This document shows positions 47,567-58,768 of a DNA stretch of 64,000 bases, piece by piece. The notes below the pieces were generated by a model that was given only the letters and a program-made list of their open reading frames with translations, ran no database searches and was not told where the DNA came from. The DNA is from Paracamarosporium sp. OC-R06-R3. Lineage: Eukaryota; Ascomycota; Dothideomycetes; Pleosporales; Didymosphaeriaceae. Each line of letters opens with the position of its first letter. The stretch's first letter is position 1. The translations under genes and the position numbers were made by a program. The DNA lies in the NCBI GenBank assembly GCA_019828545.1, contig JACVRA010000121.1:126547-190546 (forward strand). Direction: 5' to 3'.

Positions 47567-47924
47567 GAACTGGTTACTTGTAGGCGTATTTATGCTGGTT
47601 GAGACGGATGGGCGAACCGACCATGATTGCATTAGCAGGCAGGTTTTGCATTGCGTGGACGGCGTTTGATTTTGTCAGGGTCACGAAACATTGGACATCA
47701 CTCAACGACTTTCTCTCGAACTCGTTACATAACGCTTTCTTGAAGATGTGATAAGACCATTTTAATAAACAACATCTCGTGTAGACGCTCCCTGGAAAGC
47801 ATGCAATGCGTGACTGCAAAAGGAAAGGCTCATGAATTGTTAATAGTGCCCCACCCCCGCCTTCAGCCCCTCGGAGAGGGACGGTAGCCCAAAATCTGCA
47901 AAAAAAGAACGCGGACTCGCAACT
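47567..47924. other. Intergenic: RING-CH 3' flank and tRNA-His terminator
   Basis: Holds the 3' flank of the RING-CH gene. On the minus strand a run of seven T (about 47900-47907) follows the tRNA-His 3' end by about 18 bp and fits a Pol III terminator. Confidence 0.6.
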
Positions 47925-48068
47925 TGGCGGTACTGGGAATCGAACTGTTACTACAGTCAGTACACTTGTTTTTGCGTTGTTGAATCCTCTTAAGAGAGGG
48001 CCAACCTACCCCAGGCTGGCGCGGTATTTGAACCACAACGCGACGTCATACCACTAGACCATACCACC
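47925..48068 (-). tRNA. tRNA-His(GTG) with anticodon-loop intron and a second insertion in the T-arm
   Basis: The acceptor stem GGTGGTA (48068-48062) pairs with TACCGCC (47932-47926), with discriminator A. The A box TGGTCTAGTGG (48061-48051) is an exact match to consensus. The anticodon loop reads TT-GTG-G, then an 8-nt intron (48032-48025), then C, the same loop as yeast tRNA-His once spliced; the stem is CGCG/CGCG with one outer mismatch. The T-arm is broken: CTGGG (48014-48010) is separated from TTCGATT/CCCAG (47944-47933) by 65 bp (48009-47945) that start GTAGGT, contain TACTGAC near the end and finish AACAG. Removing it restores a perfect T-arm. The B box with the insertion still reads AGTTCGATTCC, one base off consensus. 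Mature length 71 nt. Could be functional or a pseudogene. Confidence 0.75.
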
Positions 48069-48467
48069 GTGGTAATCATTGAATTGATGGTGTCTTGTAC
48101 CAAAATTAAATATATATCCCCTTTTGTTTTTGCTCGCCCGAGTTGAAGCAGCGCATTCCGTTTAGCAATCTGCAGAAGCGGGGTGGGTCGGATTTGCGGG
48201 AAAGTGTGGGTCTGTGCGGCCGGCCTGGCGGGGCTCAACCATCGGAATCTTTGTGGTTTTTTTTGGCGACCTCTGTGCAAGACCCACATTTCTCAACAAC
48301 GCATCTACGACCTCGGATAGACGACAAGCGATTGGAGGCAAGGGGCAACGGCCATTGCACGAATGGTCGAATTGGACCATTCGATTTCCACATCCATCTA
48401 CGTAAATTTCGCAGCGGAGTCGCAATACTGCTCCGAATCGGATAGCATCTCATACTAGTGCACAGAA
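48069..48467. promoter_or_regulatory. Divergent interval, tRNA-His / Tfc6 gene
   Basis: 400 bp that separate the 5' end of the tRNA-His gene from the start of the TFIIIC subunit gene. It must hold the Tfc6 promoter. A near-palindrome TCCGAATCGGA lies about 30 bp before the ATG; it is only a poor match to a B box. Confidence 0.55.
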
Positions 48468-50823
48468 ATGGCTAGAGGTATGCAGTGAATTTCGCCATTG
48501 CTATATCCAGAGGCGCGTTGACGAGTAAGCAGAGAGTCGACGGCGCAATTCTGGCCGGCGCGTGTCATACAACTACAAAGAAGCGTTCAAGGACCTAGAA
48601 CTTTCTGGCTCCGAGTCTGAAGCGGGCGAACAAGATGCAGGTGATGTCGAAGAAGAACCAGATGACTTTGTGCCGCCTGCAGAAGAGGAAGATGATCCAG
48701 ATGAATTCATGGAAGATGATGGAGAAGGAGATGGGGAAGGCGAAGATGGGGAAGGGCCATCGATCAAGGAAGCTCGAGATGTCCTGCGTCAAGAACCCAT
48801 CGCTCTAGAGCCTGATACCACTCTTAGTAATGCCCCTACGACGCCCGTCCGATCAGTAAAAAGAACGCAACGCAGCACAGGTGCGTCAGGTGCTCACTCC
48901 TCCGCTACCCCGGGTGTTGTGGGCGCGCGATATCTTCCCTTAAACACCAAGACGACCGGGGCTGCGGCAACCCGCCAGAGGGCTGTAGGCGAATGGCGGG
49001 AGGGGGGACAGGAAAGTCGCTTAAAAAATCTGTTTGGACCCACGGCCGACGACTTGCGTCCTGTGTTCGAGACAAAGAAGAGGTGGCTCTCTCAAGAAAC
49101 TTTACCAAGTCGATCATTCAAACATCTTGCACCGTCACCCTTCGTCGATGAAACAACTAGAGCCAAGGACGTCAAGATTTTACGCCGATGGTATGCGAAT
49201 GTAGGACGAGCTGCTTTCGCCGAGGGCCAACAGACGGTGCAGATGAGCGAGGAGCAGGCACAACCCTACTTGATGAATTCGGGACCAGAATCTTTAGATC
49301 TGTTGATGGGCAGTCTAAATAACCAGCATGTGTATTCACTTAGAAAAGGCAAGTACATGAGCGCCTCAACACCATTCGGGAATGCTGGCACGCGGAAAGG
49401 CTGGGTCTTCCACCTAGGCTCCCGGATACAGGACTCACAATGGGCTCCGAATGAGCAAGGGTCTACACAGTATCTTGCGGTTATAGTGGAGCAGCAAGAG
49501 ATGATTGAGAAGAAATACAGACACCTGGGAAATCCCAAAGCGCCTGCTTTTACGGAAACGAAACCGTTTCCAGCGTCAATACAGATATGGGCGTTCAAGT
49601 CGAAGGCAAACGGTAGTGTGGACACAGAGGGAGAACCGCAACTCGTACATGTCATCTGCGCAGATTGGGGAGCCCCCAAGACGATCAAATGGTGGCCAAT
49701 AGGCGCCGAAGACTCTGCTGAATCTGGCATAGATGGCACCGTCCATCTTGGACTTCTCGCTAGTATCTGGTCTGATGGGAGGGTGAGGATACTTGATGTG
49801 TCATTCAAAGCGGACTGCTCCCAAACTCAGTATGTACACTATACGAAAGCCGCCGTAGAGCTCGCCTTCCACGATGCACCGTCCGCAGACAAAGATGGGA
49901 GGCCACGGGAGAGACTAAGCACACTTCCAACCTGCTTGTGCTGGCTCTCACCTACCTCGTTCGCCGTCGGAACCGCCTCGGGAAATATCGCGATGTGGAC
50001 GCTCACGCGACCAGAAATCTTCTCCTCCTCCAAGCTACCAGAGTCCGAAAGGCATCCCGTTCAGCCCTGGTTCTACAAACAGCTCGCAGACACTTACATC
50101 ATCACCGTCGCCTCAGGCTACCCCTCACGCCCACAGTTCCTCTCCCTCACGACCGCCGACGGCTTCGCCCGCCTCATTGATTTGCGTGCTCCAATCGCAG
50201 ACGCCATATCATCGCCTCGCGGCCGCATGCTAGTCCATACTCAAGCCTGGCACGAGCAGACGCAGTCCTTCGTCATGGTCGACGAGTATTACATGCTTAA
50301 ACACAGCTCGCTCCGGCGCTATCATCAGGCCATTTACACATTTAGAACTGATAGCACGCTTACGGCGGTGGCGACCAGCCCGGTCCATCCTGCCGTGCTA
50401 ATCGGGACCTCGGACGGGAGCGTGGCGGCGACCAATGGCCTGTGTAAGATGCTGAACAGCAAGGAGATACCGTGGAGCCAGACGTGGTTCAAGCACGAGT
50501 GGAGGAGACCGATGAAGGAAGGAAATACGGACGGTGCTGTTGGTGCTGACAGACCGATCGAAGGCGAGATGCCTTCTCCCGCCGGCTCTGCCGTGTTATC
50601 GCGGCCGCTCACGCGCATCTCCGAGGGCTACAAGCCCGTGCAGACGAGCATGCAGTACCCGGATTCGACGAAGCGGCACAAGGAGGGCGCTAAATTCATT
50701 ACCATCTTCGAAGAAAATTCGGCTGCAACGAGGGTGGCGTGGAATCCGAACTTGAAGTACGGGACGTGGGCCGTGGCGGGCATGCAGAGTGGAATGCTAA
50801 GGGTTGAAGATCTGGGTGTCTAG
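48468..50823 (+). CDS. TFIIIC subunit Tfc6-like (tau91/GTF3C2 type WD-repeat protein)
   Basis: By family, part of the B-box-binding tau-B module of TFIIIC, needed for Pol III transcription of tRNA genes. Exon 1 is 48468-48477 (ATG plus seven bases), an intron occupies about 48478-48532, and exon 2 runs about 48533-50823 (766 residues, starting MARESRRRNSGRRVSYNYKE). The acceptor could also be three bases upstream. The open frame begins at a GTG, so a short first exon is required. Residues 25-80 are very acidic. The WD part includes GWVFHLGSRIQDSQWAP, LVHVICADWGAPKTIKWWPI, HLGLLASIWSDGRVRILDV, FAVGTASGNIAMWTL and YIITVASGYPSRPQFLSLTT followed by DGFARLIDLRAP. The last three resemble Tfc6/GTF3C2. 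The interrupted tRNA-His gene lies divergent 400 bp away. Confidence 0.78.
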
Positions 50824-53800
50824 GCAATGAGAAGAGGATTCGATTTGCACTGCGAATCCCTGATCAAGGTGATGTATGACTACGAAACACCATGTAATGA
50901 ACTGGTAATATTCTAAGCACGCTGAAGAAGCATCATTAACTCTATTATTCGAATGACTACACTTGATACTCTCAAAGAGCCACTTTCTGCACAAGTGTAA
51001 GCAACTAGACTCTTACTTCACGTTACGTAACGCCACGTCTTTGGATCAATGCATCACTACACTGCACAAACGACCGTAAACTGCCGATCCGTCAGCGTCA
51101 CGCCAAAACAGCCCAACCCAAGACTTGGGCGTCGAACCGCTGTCAATACGTGGTGCTGGTATATGGATCGCGCATACAGCGGAAAAGTCGAACAGGAGAG
51201 TCTGGACCAAGTGCTATGCTGTCGTGTGACCCTGGAGGTGACCTAGACTTCGAGGGTAGAGACATCGTACATGGTAAAGTCTTGGTGTAAGTTGAGATGC
51301 TCGAACGACATGGATGTCCCCAGTGATTGACTGATGGCTAAATCGGCAACGAGTTGGTAGTGTGAAGATCGAATGCGGGGACGTCTGGGCGGAGAGGGCT
51401 GAGGGCGTTAATGTCTAAGAAATGGGTGCTAAGTGTTAGTCAAATCTGGGCAATATCTTGAGCAGTTTCTAGTATGCTACTATAGCCAGTTGATAGTCTA
51501 GTTGCCCATGCCATCCTGCTATCACGTTTATGCCTTGGATCGTGTTTCCCTATTGACGAAATCGCATGGTGATTGCCATCGTGCGAGAGAGCGCGAATAC
51601 GAACGGAACGCCAAGGCCACCAAGCCTCACCAAGCTGCGGAAACTTGCTCGGAGCTGAGGGCGGGCGGGATCGGGATCGAAGGATTAGTGTGGCACATCT
51701 AAAGATGAGCAGCGTCTTGTAGACATCAGCGTTAGTCAATGGTGCTGATAAAGATGGACAGGGGTGTTGTGATGAACGTGTCGGCAGAGGAACTCGTTGG
51801 GAAGGATAACGCAAGTGCATGTGGACCGGCTATCCAGCCACGGCATTCGTCAGGAAGGTTTCTCACGCTATATCCATTTGGACTCGTCATGCAGTAAGAG
51901 TGCGGTGTTGCCCGCGTTCGACGTGCCTAGAAGTGGGCAAGAACTGCCTAGGTTTCAGCATGGTAGACGTACAGTTACCAAGACCAGCGAAGCAGAACAA
52001 AGATGCCGAATCCTCGTTGTGACGCATGCAGTCTATATCACCGAGTCTGGAATCTGGGACCGGTCAAGGTCCACTTGGAAGGGTGAAATGACGGTGATAG
52101 CGCTAGTAGACATGCTGGAGACTGTGGGGTAAGTGGAGAAATCCCGGAGCGGGAGCCCAGGAAACCGGGATCTGCCCTCACATGACATTGGTGATGGTGA
52201 AGAAGAGGGTGTCGTGATCCGCGGGGATGGAACCTCGAGTGTCTTGCCAACCCTTTGTCTCCAAAGTTCCCCAAGTTGGACGAGGCTTGGCGCGAGGGCT
52301 TGGCATAGGGGCTTCCGCGTGGGCTCAGGCTGGCTCGTGTCGCATTCCACTGTTGGATATGAGAGCGCGTGACGGAGCGCGTGGCACGGTGTGGTGTTGA
52401 AGCCGGCGAGCGGGGTCGCTGGCCGCAAGCTCGCGGCCAAGAAAGCCAAGTTGGCGCCAAGGGCAAGGGGAGGAGCGGAAATCGAATAGCGGACGGGGGG
52501 CGCGACCAGGATGCAGGATGGCGTTGGGGCTGTGCTGGCAGCTGGGGGTTCCCGGGAGCGGTGGTGACTCTGTTTGCGTATTTCTCCTTCTCCTTTTCGC
52601 GTCAGCGCCCGAGGGAGGTGATATGGCTTGATAATACGGCTCGGTGTTCGGGTGGAGACGAGGACCAGAGGATTGGCAGAAAGGATGCACTTCTCACCGC
52701 AAATCGCAGGCATACACCATTCGCGGCGCGTCGAGCAGAACGTGCCCACCGAGACCCCGGCTCACCAAGGGTTGAAGGATGCTGGCCTCTTGTGTTGGAG
52801 CGGCATGGGGCATGGGCGGCGCGTCAGACAGTCCTCAACAATACTGTGTCCAGTGTGTTCGGCAACCGTGGCCTGACAGAGGGCCCTTTAGGCAATGACT
52901 TCATGGTGAGCAAAAAGCAACAGGCGGCTCGTTGGAAGGATTCAGCCGGAGTCATGCCCGCCCCCTGCTCGCTACCGCCGCAGGACCACGGTTGCACGCA
53001 CACAGAGCAAAAGTTTGATATGGTGTTGGGCTCGTGTGAGGTCCTTGGGCTCGCGCTGACAAGGCGGGACGGCGGGTAGGAGGCGACGGCGGCGTCTTGG
53101 AGGCGTCCTAGGGGCGGGCCTCTCGCCTCGCCCAGGACGGGCGTTTTGGCCCATCGCGGTCGTGACTCGCCGTGCGCGGGGGGTCGACGTGAATGCACGC
53201 CCGGCGCTGCTCGCAAAGGGCCATGCGCCGCGGGCGCGTCCTGCACGCTCGGCGGCCAGCAGCCCAGCCAGCAGCGCTCCGGATGCGCAGCGGCGGCGGC
53301 CAGCGGCGTGGGTGCGGTGAGATTGGCAGCGCTGGCGGCGTTGCAGGGCCCGGTTGGCCGGTAGCAGATCTACCAGGGCCGTCGCCAACTGTCACTAGCG
53401 CTCCCCTTCCGCGTGCGCGAGTGAATGTCCTGCTGCTTGGGACACGACAAATGTCCACCCGAGCCAGGGGCCTTTGCACGCCTGCTCAAGCCTCCGCCCA
53501 GCAGCCCCAACGCCATGGGAACATAAAGCGGGCACCGCCGCCCACGCCCTCCCCCTACGCCTGCTGCCCCCAAGGACAAGGCTGCTCATCGTGACTAATC
53601 TGCGCCGCACCATCCCCTCTGGCTCGCACATTCCTGCTCCGTCGTCGTCACCCGCCATTCCGCTGCTTCGGACGGGACCTATCACCATCCTCGGCTTGGC
53701 ACACAACGCCGTTGCACCGCTTCCATCGCCATATCGAACCACCACGCCAAACACGCTCAAACACGCCCTCCCAGGCCTCCTCGGACCTTGTGCTACCCCG

Positions 53801-54027
53801 ACTCCCTCGATACAAAGCCCTCCGTCTTCCCATCGACACCGTGGCCTTCACGTCCGCTCGTCCTTCTCACACCACCCATCACGCTACTGCTCTTTCGCAC
53901 GTTGCGCACCCCCAAACCCCCCCTACGCCCTCCACCACGTCGCCTCTAGCAGCCAACAACCCGCCCAAAGGCAGGGTCCTGCCCACTCGGACCTATCTTG
54001 ACGTCACCTGAAGCTCTCGCCAACATC
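50824..54027. other. 3.2 kb non-genic block, GC-rich from 52.1 to 54.0 kb
   Basis: No supportable gene. Several overlapping frames of 120-238 codons occur on both strands at 52033-53760, but they lie on top of each other, are rich in Arg/Pro/Ser/Gly, lack domain motifs and follow from high GC. The block ends at the start of the Cys-containing gene at 54028, so it may include a long promoter and leader for that gene, or a non-coding transcript. Confidence 0.5.
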
Positions 54028-54621
54028 ATGTGCGTTGCCGAACTGAACGTTTCACTTCTGCCCTGCCGCCACCGGTGGTACCACCTGTCACGCTCTTGCA
54101 GCCCCTCCACCAACCTCTCCAACTGTGGCAAGAAGCTTGGCCTGACCGGCTGGGAGATCAAATGTGACTTCTGCCCCTACTGTTCAGGCTGGAATCTTTC
54201 CAACTCCGAATACCGACTTGTCGGCAATGACCGGGCCCCTGCCATTGGAGGCCTTTCTCGCACCCCCTCGCTCTCCCTCACGACTACACGTCGCGAGTCC
54301 CGCCGCGGAAGCCTGGCTAGGACCGACAGCAGCAACAGCATCGCAATGCTGGCACAGGAGAAAAACCGCGCCCTCAACGCTCGTGTGGACGCCTATCTGA
54401 GAGTCGCTCCAGAGCCACCCCTTCCATCGCCATATCCGGCTCCGTTACGGGAAGTCGACGAGGACGACGGTGTAGCCTTGGCCAGCAGCCCCAGCGACAC
54501 TTCGAGCGAGGGTCAAGACAGCGTGCGTCAGTCGTCCACCTCGACTCAGGGCGATTCGAGGAGCATTCTCAAGAAAATGCGTTACAAGTCGAAGAGGCTA
54601 TCGATGAGCATCTTCAAGTGA
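54028..54621 (+). CDS. Cys/His-containing hypothetical protein (197 aa)
   Basis: Starts at ATG 54028 (the frame is open further upstream only through a non-ATG codon). The first 60 residues carry MCVAELNVSLLPCRHRWYHL, SRSCSPSTNLSNCGKKLGL and CDFCPYCSGWNLSNSEYRLV: eight Cys plus His in a spacing that suggests a small zinc-binding fold (CxxCxxC core). The remainder is Ser/Arg-rich and disordered, with many possible phosphosites (RTPSLSLTTTRRESRRGSLA), and ends with a basic LKKMRYKSKRLSMSIFK. Fungal genomes have a set of short proteins starting MCVA with a similar Cys pattern, all uncharacterised, and I place it there tentatively. The preceding long GC-rich tract may be its leader. Confidence 0.72.
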   Translation: MCVAELNVSLLPCRHRWYHLSRSCSPSTNLSNCGKKLGLTGWEIKCDFCPYCSGWNLSNSEYRLVGNDRAPAIGGLSRTPSLSLTTTRRESRRGSLARTDSSNSIAMLAQEKNRALNARVDAYLRVAPEPPLPSPYPAPLREVDEDDGVALASSPSDTSSEGQDSVRQSSTSTQGDSRSILKKMRYKSKRLSMSIFK

Positions 54622-56018
54622 TCTACGCCATCACGACCCAGCGGTTGCCCTAGGTAACTTTACTCAGCCCCCAACGGACGCCGCTTGGGGTCGAAACAAC
54701 GTTCATATGGTGGCTTTGGCGTTTTACGTCAGGTTCTAGGCCTCACCCCGGCTTCTGCGGCACTCGCTCCGCGACCCACCGGCTAGTGGCACGACCCGAT
54801 ATTTGATCCAGCATCAGGCGTTAGGTCACTCCATCTCCATTCAGCGGCGCCTGAAATGACTCCACTCTCCGTTTCATGCTTGTCTTCTACACTATCGATT
54901 TGGTCAGCTCCATCGGCTTTTTATCTCTTTCCATCAGATACCCAATATACACGATCGCGATCGAGTCAGGGCTACGTCAGTCGCTTATCACGCTCGCAGG
55001 AGGTCTACGGTATCGGCGTTTATATAGAACAGGATCTACTGGGCACGTAACCAAGGGCGACCTTGCTCGGATGAGGCGTTTGTCAGGCGTGCGTGATCGT
55101 CCTCCAGGGTGAGCACGTGGGCGCATGAACTGATGATACCCTGTCCACGAATGCAAATCGGAAAGCTTCTCATACCGTTTCATATATAGGCTTTCCCCCT
55201 CCCTTTGTCGCTATTGGTATCCATTTTCCGTAGCTCCAGTACATTTATTCATCTCAACATTATGCAACTCTGTCTTGTTTCTCTCAATCACACGTGACGT
55301 TGACTGCCGCTTCTCTACGTTCCTGTGTGCTTGCTGCTTTAATTGTGCATGATCAACCTCCAAGTAGCTCTGCTACATATCTCTAATCATAACGTCATAT
55401 ACCAGCATGGTCCACCTAGCGCTTCCTCCCTTTCTTTCTCACCCCCGCCTATGCTTTTACATGCGTCTTTGTATCTACCAACCCGGCGATAGAAAGTAGC
55501 TTCCTCGGAAAATGAGGGAAAACACAGTCATACCAGGCGATGGAAGAAACTAATGGTTTTAAGTTGGCATCTGCGGTATACCGTTTACTGATACTCGAGT
55601 TAGATTTAGATTGGAGTATGAAAGACCGGAACAGCCATTTATCACCATTCTGTCACATCTAATTCCATTGTTCTAAAGGTGACAATAACAACATTGCTGA
55701 GCGGAGGTGGAGGTGGAGGGGATAGGTTGAACAGGGAACATGACATGTGACAGTGAGATCCGTCTCGGTCAAAGGTATCCTCGTATATGAGTAACACCAT
55801 GAAGGATGTTTTAAAGGAAGGATTTTGATGCTTTGGATTTTTTCTCGGCTACTCTTGTTGCACGAGATTATTTTGGGTAACACGTCTTCATTACTGCAAC
55901 ACCTTCGCAAGTTGCCATTCTCCTATCATTTTGAAGAGTCTTTGGGACCTCGAAAGATCATTCTACTAAAGAAGTCGTGCACATAGACCGCAAGAGTCTA
56001 AAGAGTACCCTACCACGT
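54622..56018. other. Intergenic
   Basis: 1.4 kb between convergent genes (Cys-containing protein and homoserine dehydrogenase). No RNA gene, repeat or convincing frame. Confidence 0.55.
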
Positions 56019-57268
56019 CTAGCGAATGAGTCTTAGCACTCGCAGCAGATCGCCGGTGACACCCATGGCCGTGACCTCGCCACCTGCACCGGCACCCTGG
56101 ATGATGAGTGGGTTGTCACCATAGCGTTTGGTGTAGAAAGCGATGATGTTGTCGCTGCCCTTCAGCGCGGCAATAGGGTGGCTCTTGTCGAACTTCTCTA
56201 GGCCGACCTTGACGTCGCCCTTCTGCACGTCTATGCTTCCGACAAACCGCACTACCTTGTCTTCCTTCTCTGCGTCGGCCTTGAGCTGGTCCATCTGGCC
56301 GTCGAACTCGGGCAAGCGAGACAGAAACTCGTCACCAGAGGAGGCGGACTCCAACTCCTTGGGGATGAGGGATTGTACAGGGAAGGATGTTGGTGACTCG
56401 ACTTTCAAACCAGCGATACGGGCCTAATAGTTAACGAGATCAGCACACGTGAACGCTTTGATGATTGTGAGGACCACGTACCAGAATGGTGAGCTTGCGA
56501 GCAACGTCCAGGCCGTTCAAATCATCTCGTGGATCAGGCTCTGTGTAGCCCAGCTCCTTTGCCTTCTTCACCTCGGCAGAGAACTTGCCTCCGCCTCCAT
56601 TAGTTGGCTGGAATGAGTTGAAGAGGAAGCTCATTGTGCCACTGAAGACACCCTCGATCTTGCGAATCTCGTCGCCGGTCCTGATGAGGTCCTTCAGGGT
56701 GACGATGACGGGCAGACCAGCACCGACGGAGGACTCGTGGAACACATAGCCACCAGCTCCGAGGCCGTTGGCTCCGGTGCCGTTGGAAGCTACGTGGAAG
56801 ATGTCCTCCCACAGCTTGTAGGAGCCTGAGAAAGCCTTCTTGTTGGGTGTGACGATCGAAATGCCCTTCTTCAAGAAGAGAGGGTATGAGTCGGCGACAT
56901 CCTGGTTCGAAGTGTTGTCTACGAGGACAACCTTGCCCGGAGCTTTGACTAGGTAGTCGGCGAGCTGCTGAGGGGGCAGCGGCGCGGTAGAAGAAGCCTG
57001 TAGCGCGGGCTCCCAGCCCGAGAGCTGTTGGGACTTGTAGTCGGCGTGGAGGAGGGCCTTCTTAGATGTGCTGAGGTAGATGAGGGAGAGGTAGGTGGGA
57101 GCACTCGGTGACTGGGAGAGCGATTGGGCGAGGCTTGCGAGCTGGCTGAGGAAGCACTTTCCGACGCCTCCGGCACCTGTCGATGGTCAACATTGTCGTC
57201 AATGGCATGATTCACAGGAAGGGATAGCTACCAACGACTGCGACGAAGACCTGGCGTGGGAGAGGCAT
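56019..57268 (-). CDS. HOM6: Homoserine dehydrogenase (Hom6)
   Basis: Reduces aspartate-4-semialdehyde to homoserine with NAD(P)H, the branch point to threonine and methionine. Exons 57268-57232, 57176-56482 and 56423-56019 give 378 residues (yeast Hom6 is 359). Intron 1 splits the Rossmann motif: VFVAVVG then AGGVGKCFL. Further landmarks are VVLVDNTSNQDVADSYPLFL, GISIVTPNKKAFSG with the conserved Lys, FHESSVGAGLPVI, IEGVFSGTMSFLFNSFQP, and the catalytic region YTEPDPRDDLNGLDVARKLT with the Asp and Lys needed for hydride and proton transfer. The C-terminal region ends GAGAGGEVTAMGVTGDLLRV. No regulatory ACT domain, as in fungal Hom6. Divergent from the CCDC174-like gene. Confidence 0.96.
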
Positions 57269-57712
57269 GGTCGTGGGCTAGTATCCAACAGGAAGATGGG
57301 GGTGGATGGTGCTTCTTGATGTGAAAATGGTTGAGAGGTTATGGACCTGTGCTGGTGGAGCAATTGGGTTTTTGCCGTATAAGATGACAAGAAACATTCA
57401 CCCCGCTCTGCGCTCGCATTGCGGGCCCGCCCCCCACCAACACCGAAGCTACCCTGGCTTCCGGTTCCGACATCGCCCGCCAGGGATGCTTCAGCCCTAC
57501 GAGTACGAGCGCCGACGACGCTGCGGGACCCCAAACCGGCGCGCCATCGCCGTCCAGATCGTCGCTGGTTTTGTGGTCGAGAGGCGAGGCGCGTGTTTGC
57601 GAGGCCAGGTACGCGTAGGACTCTGCCAGTGCCAAGGCCACCAACAGCACCAACACTGCCAACACCACTCTGCATTCCCTCCCACATTCCACCGCCGCCA
57701 CCTTCTCCAACC
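57269..57712. promoter_or_regulatory. Shared divergent promoter, HOM6 / CCDC174-like gene
   Basis: 444 bp between opposed start codons. I looked for a TGACTCA site, as Gcn4/CpcA control of HOM6 would predict, and did not see one here. Confidence 0.55.
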
Positions 57713-58768
57713 ATGTCGCACATGTCCTCGAAAGACGCCCATCTCTACAACCAACAGCGCCCCGCTTCCCGCACGAAAGCCAAGCCCATCTCCTCAGCCA
57801 GCTCCATAGCCTTCTCCTCCACCCTCTCCAACCTCATAAAGTCCGCCGCCACCGATGCCAACAAGCCCACTACCGGCCGTCCACGGCAAGCCAAAGAAGA
57901 CATATTCAAGACGCACAACAAAGATGTCAAGAAGCGCGCCCTGAAAGATCTAGAAGACTCCCAATTTACACAGAAGCACCGGAAACGCACGAGCGACGAG
58001 AGAGCAGAGGACGAGGCACATTGGAAGCGCGCAAAGCGGCGCATGGAGGAAAAGGCACGGCTGTATAACGCGCTGAAGCGGGGCGATGTAGAAGATGTGG
58101 ATGACAAGTACGGCGTAGACTTTGATCGCAAGTGGGCCGATAAGCAAGAGAAGGGAGAGGCAGACTCAGACTCTTCAAGTTCCGAGTCAGAGGCCTCAGA
58201 AGAGGAGCTGATAGAGTACGAGGATGAATTTGGCCGAACTCGCAAGGGCACACGAGCGGAGATCGCACGGGAAGAACGACGGAAACGCACGCTTGCAGCA
58301 GATGAACCCGATCGCTTCACCGCGCGGCCTAGTATGCCCACAAATATCATCTACGGGGACACGGTGCAGAGTGCGGCTTTCAACCCCGATGAGACCATTG
58401 CGCAGCAAATGGCCGACCTTGCAGCAAAACGCGACAAAGAGCTTACGCCGCCTCCGGAGGAACATTTCGATGGGCGCAAGGAAGCGCGGCAACGTGGCAC
58501 AGGCTTCATGCACTTCTCCAGAGACGAGGAAGAAAGGAGGCAGCAGATGTCGAATTTAGAGAAGGAGAGACAAGAAACAGAAAGGATACGGCGGGAGCGC
58601 AAAGAGCAGATCGAGAAGAGGAAGGAGATGATCAAGGAGAAAAAGCGGGCGATACAGGAGAAGAGGGCTAAGGGGCAGGCTGAGCGGTTTTTGAGCGAAC
58701 TGGGAGCTGAGTTGTTGGGCGAGAAGAAGGATCAAGGAGAAGAAGAGGCAGAAGTAGGCAGTGCATGA
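57713..58768 (+). CDS. CCDC174-like nuclear coiled-coil protein
   Basis: Intronless, 351 residues. It is very charged (Lys, Arg, Glu, Asp) and largely helical. After a polar N-terminus come basic nuclear-localisation-type stretches (KKRALKDLEDSQ, KHRKRTSDE, KRAKRRMEEK), an acidic Ser patch (DSDSSSSESEASEEE), then the family motif EDEFGRTRKGTRAEIA and later IIYGDTVQSAAFNPDE. The C-terminal third is a long Arg/Glu/Lys coiled coil (RIRRERKEQIEKRKEMIKEK). DEFGRTR and YGDxxQ are hallmarks of CCDC174, a nuclear protein associated with splicing/exon-junction complexes in animals. The fungal role is inferred. The frame is open further upstream but the ATG in CAACCATGTCG is preferred because residues before it are proline-rich noise over the divergent promoter. 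Confidence 0.85.
   Translation: MSHMSSKDAHLYNQQRPASRTKAKPISSASSIAFSSTLSNLIKSAATDANKPTTGRPRQAKEDIFKTHNKDVKKRALKDLEDSQFTQKHRKRTSDERAEDEAHWKRAKRRMEEKARLYNALKRGDVEDVDDKYGVDFDRKWADKQEKGEADSDSSSSESEASEEELIEYEDEFGRTRKGTRAEIAREERRKRTLAADEPDRFTARPSMPTNIIYGDTVQSAAFNPDETIAQQMADLAAKRDKELTPPPEEHFDGRKEARQRGTGFMHFSRDEEERRQQMSNLEKERQETERIRRERKEQIEKRKEMIKEKKRAIQEKRAKGQAERFLSELGAELLGEKKDQGEEEAEVGSA

Noticed and set aside
47951..48009. Alternative end of the tRNA-His insertion at CTGTAG
   Set aside because: Splicing there leaves TAACAG before the T-loop and no T-stem; only the AACAG end restores pairing.
51128..51142. B-box-like sequence (reverse complement GGTTCGACGCC) suggesting another tRNA
   Set aside because: No acceptor stem, A box or anticodon arm can be built around it.
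52033..53079. Two large overlapping frames (238 codons minus, 236 codons plus)
   Set aside because: They cover the same GC-rich DNA, lack domains and have Arg/Pro/Ser/Gly composition typical of chance frames at high GC.
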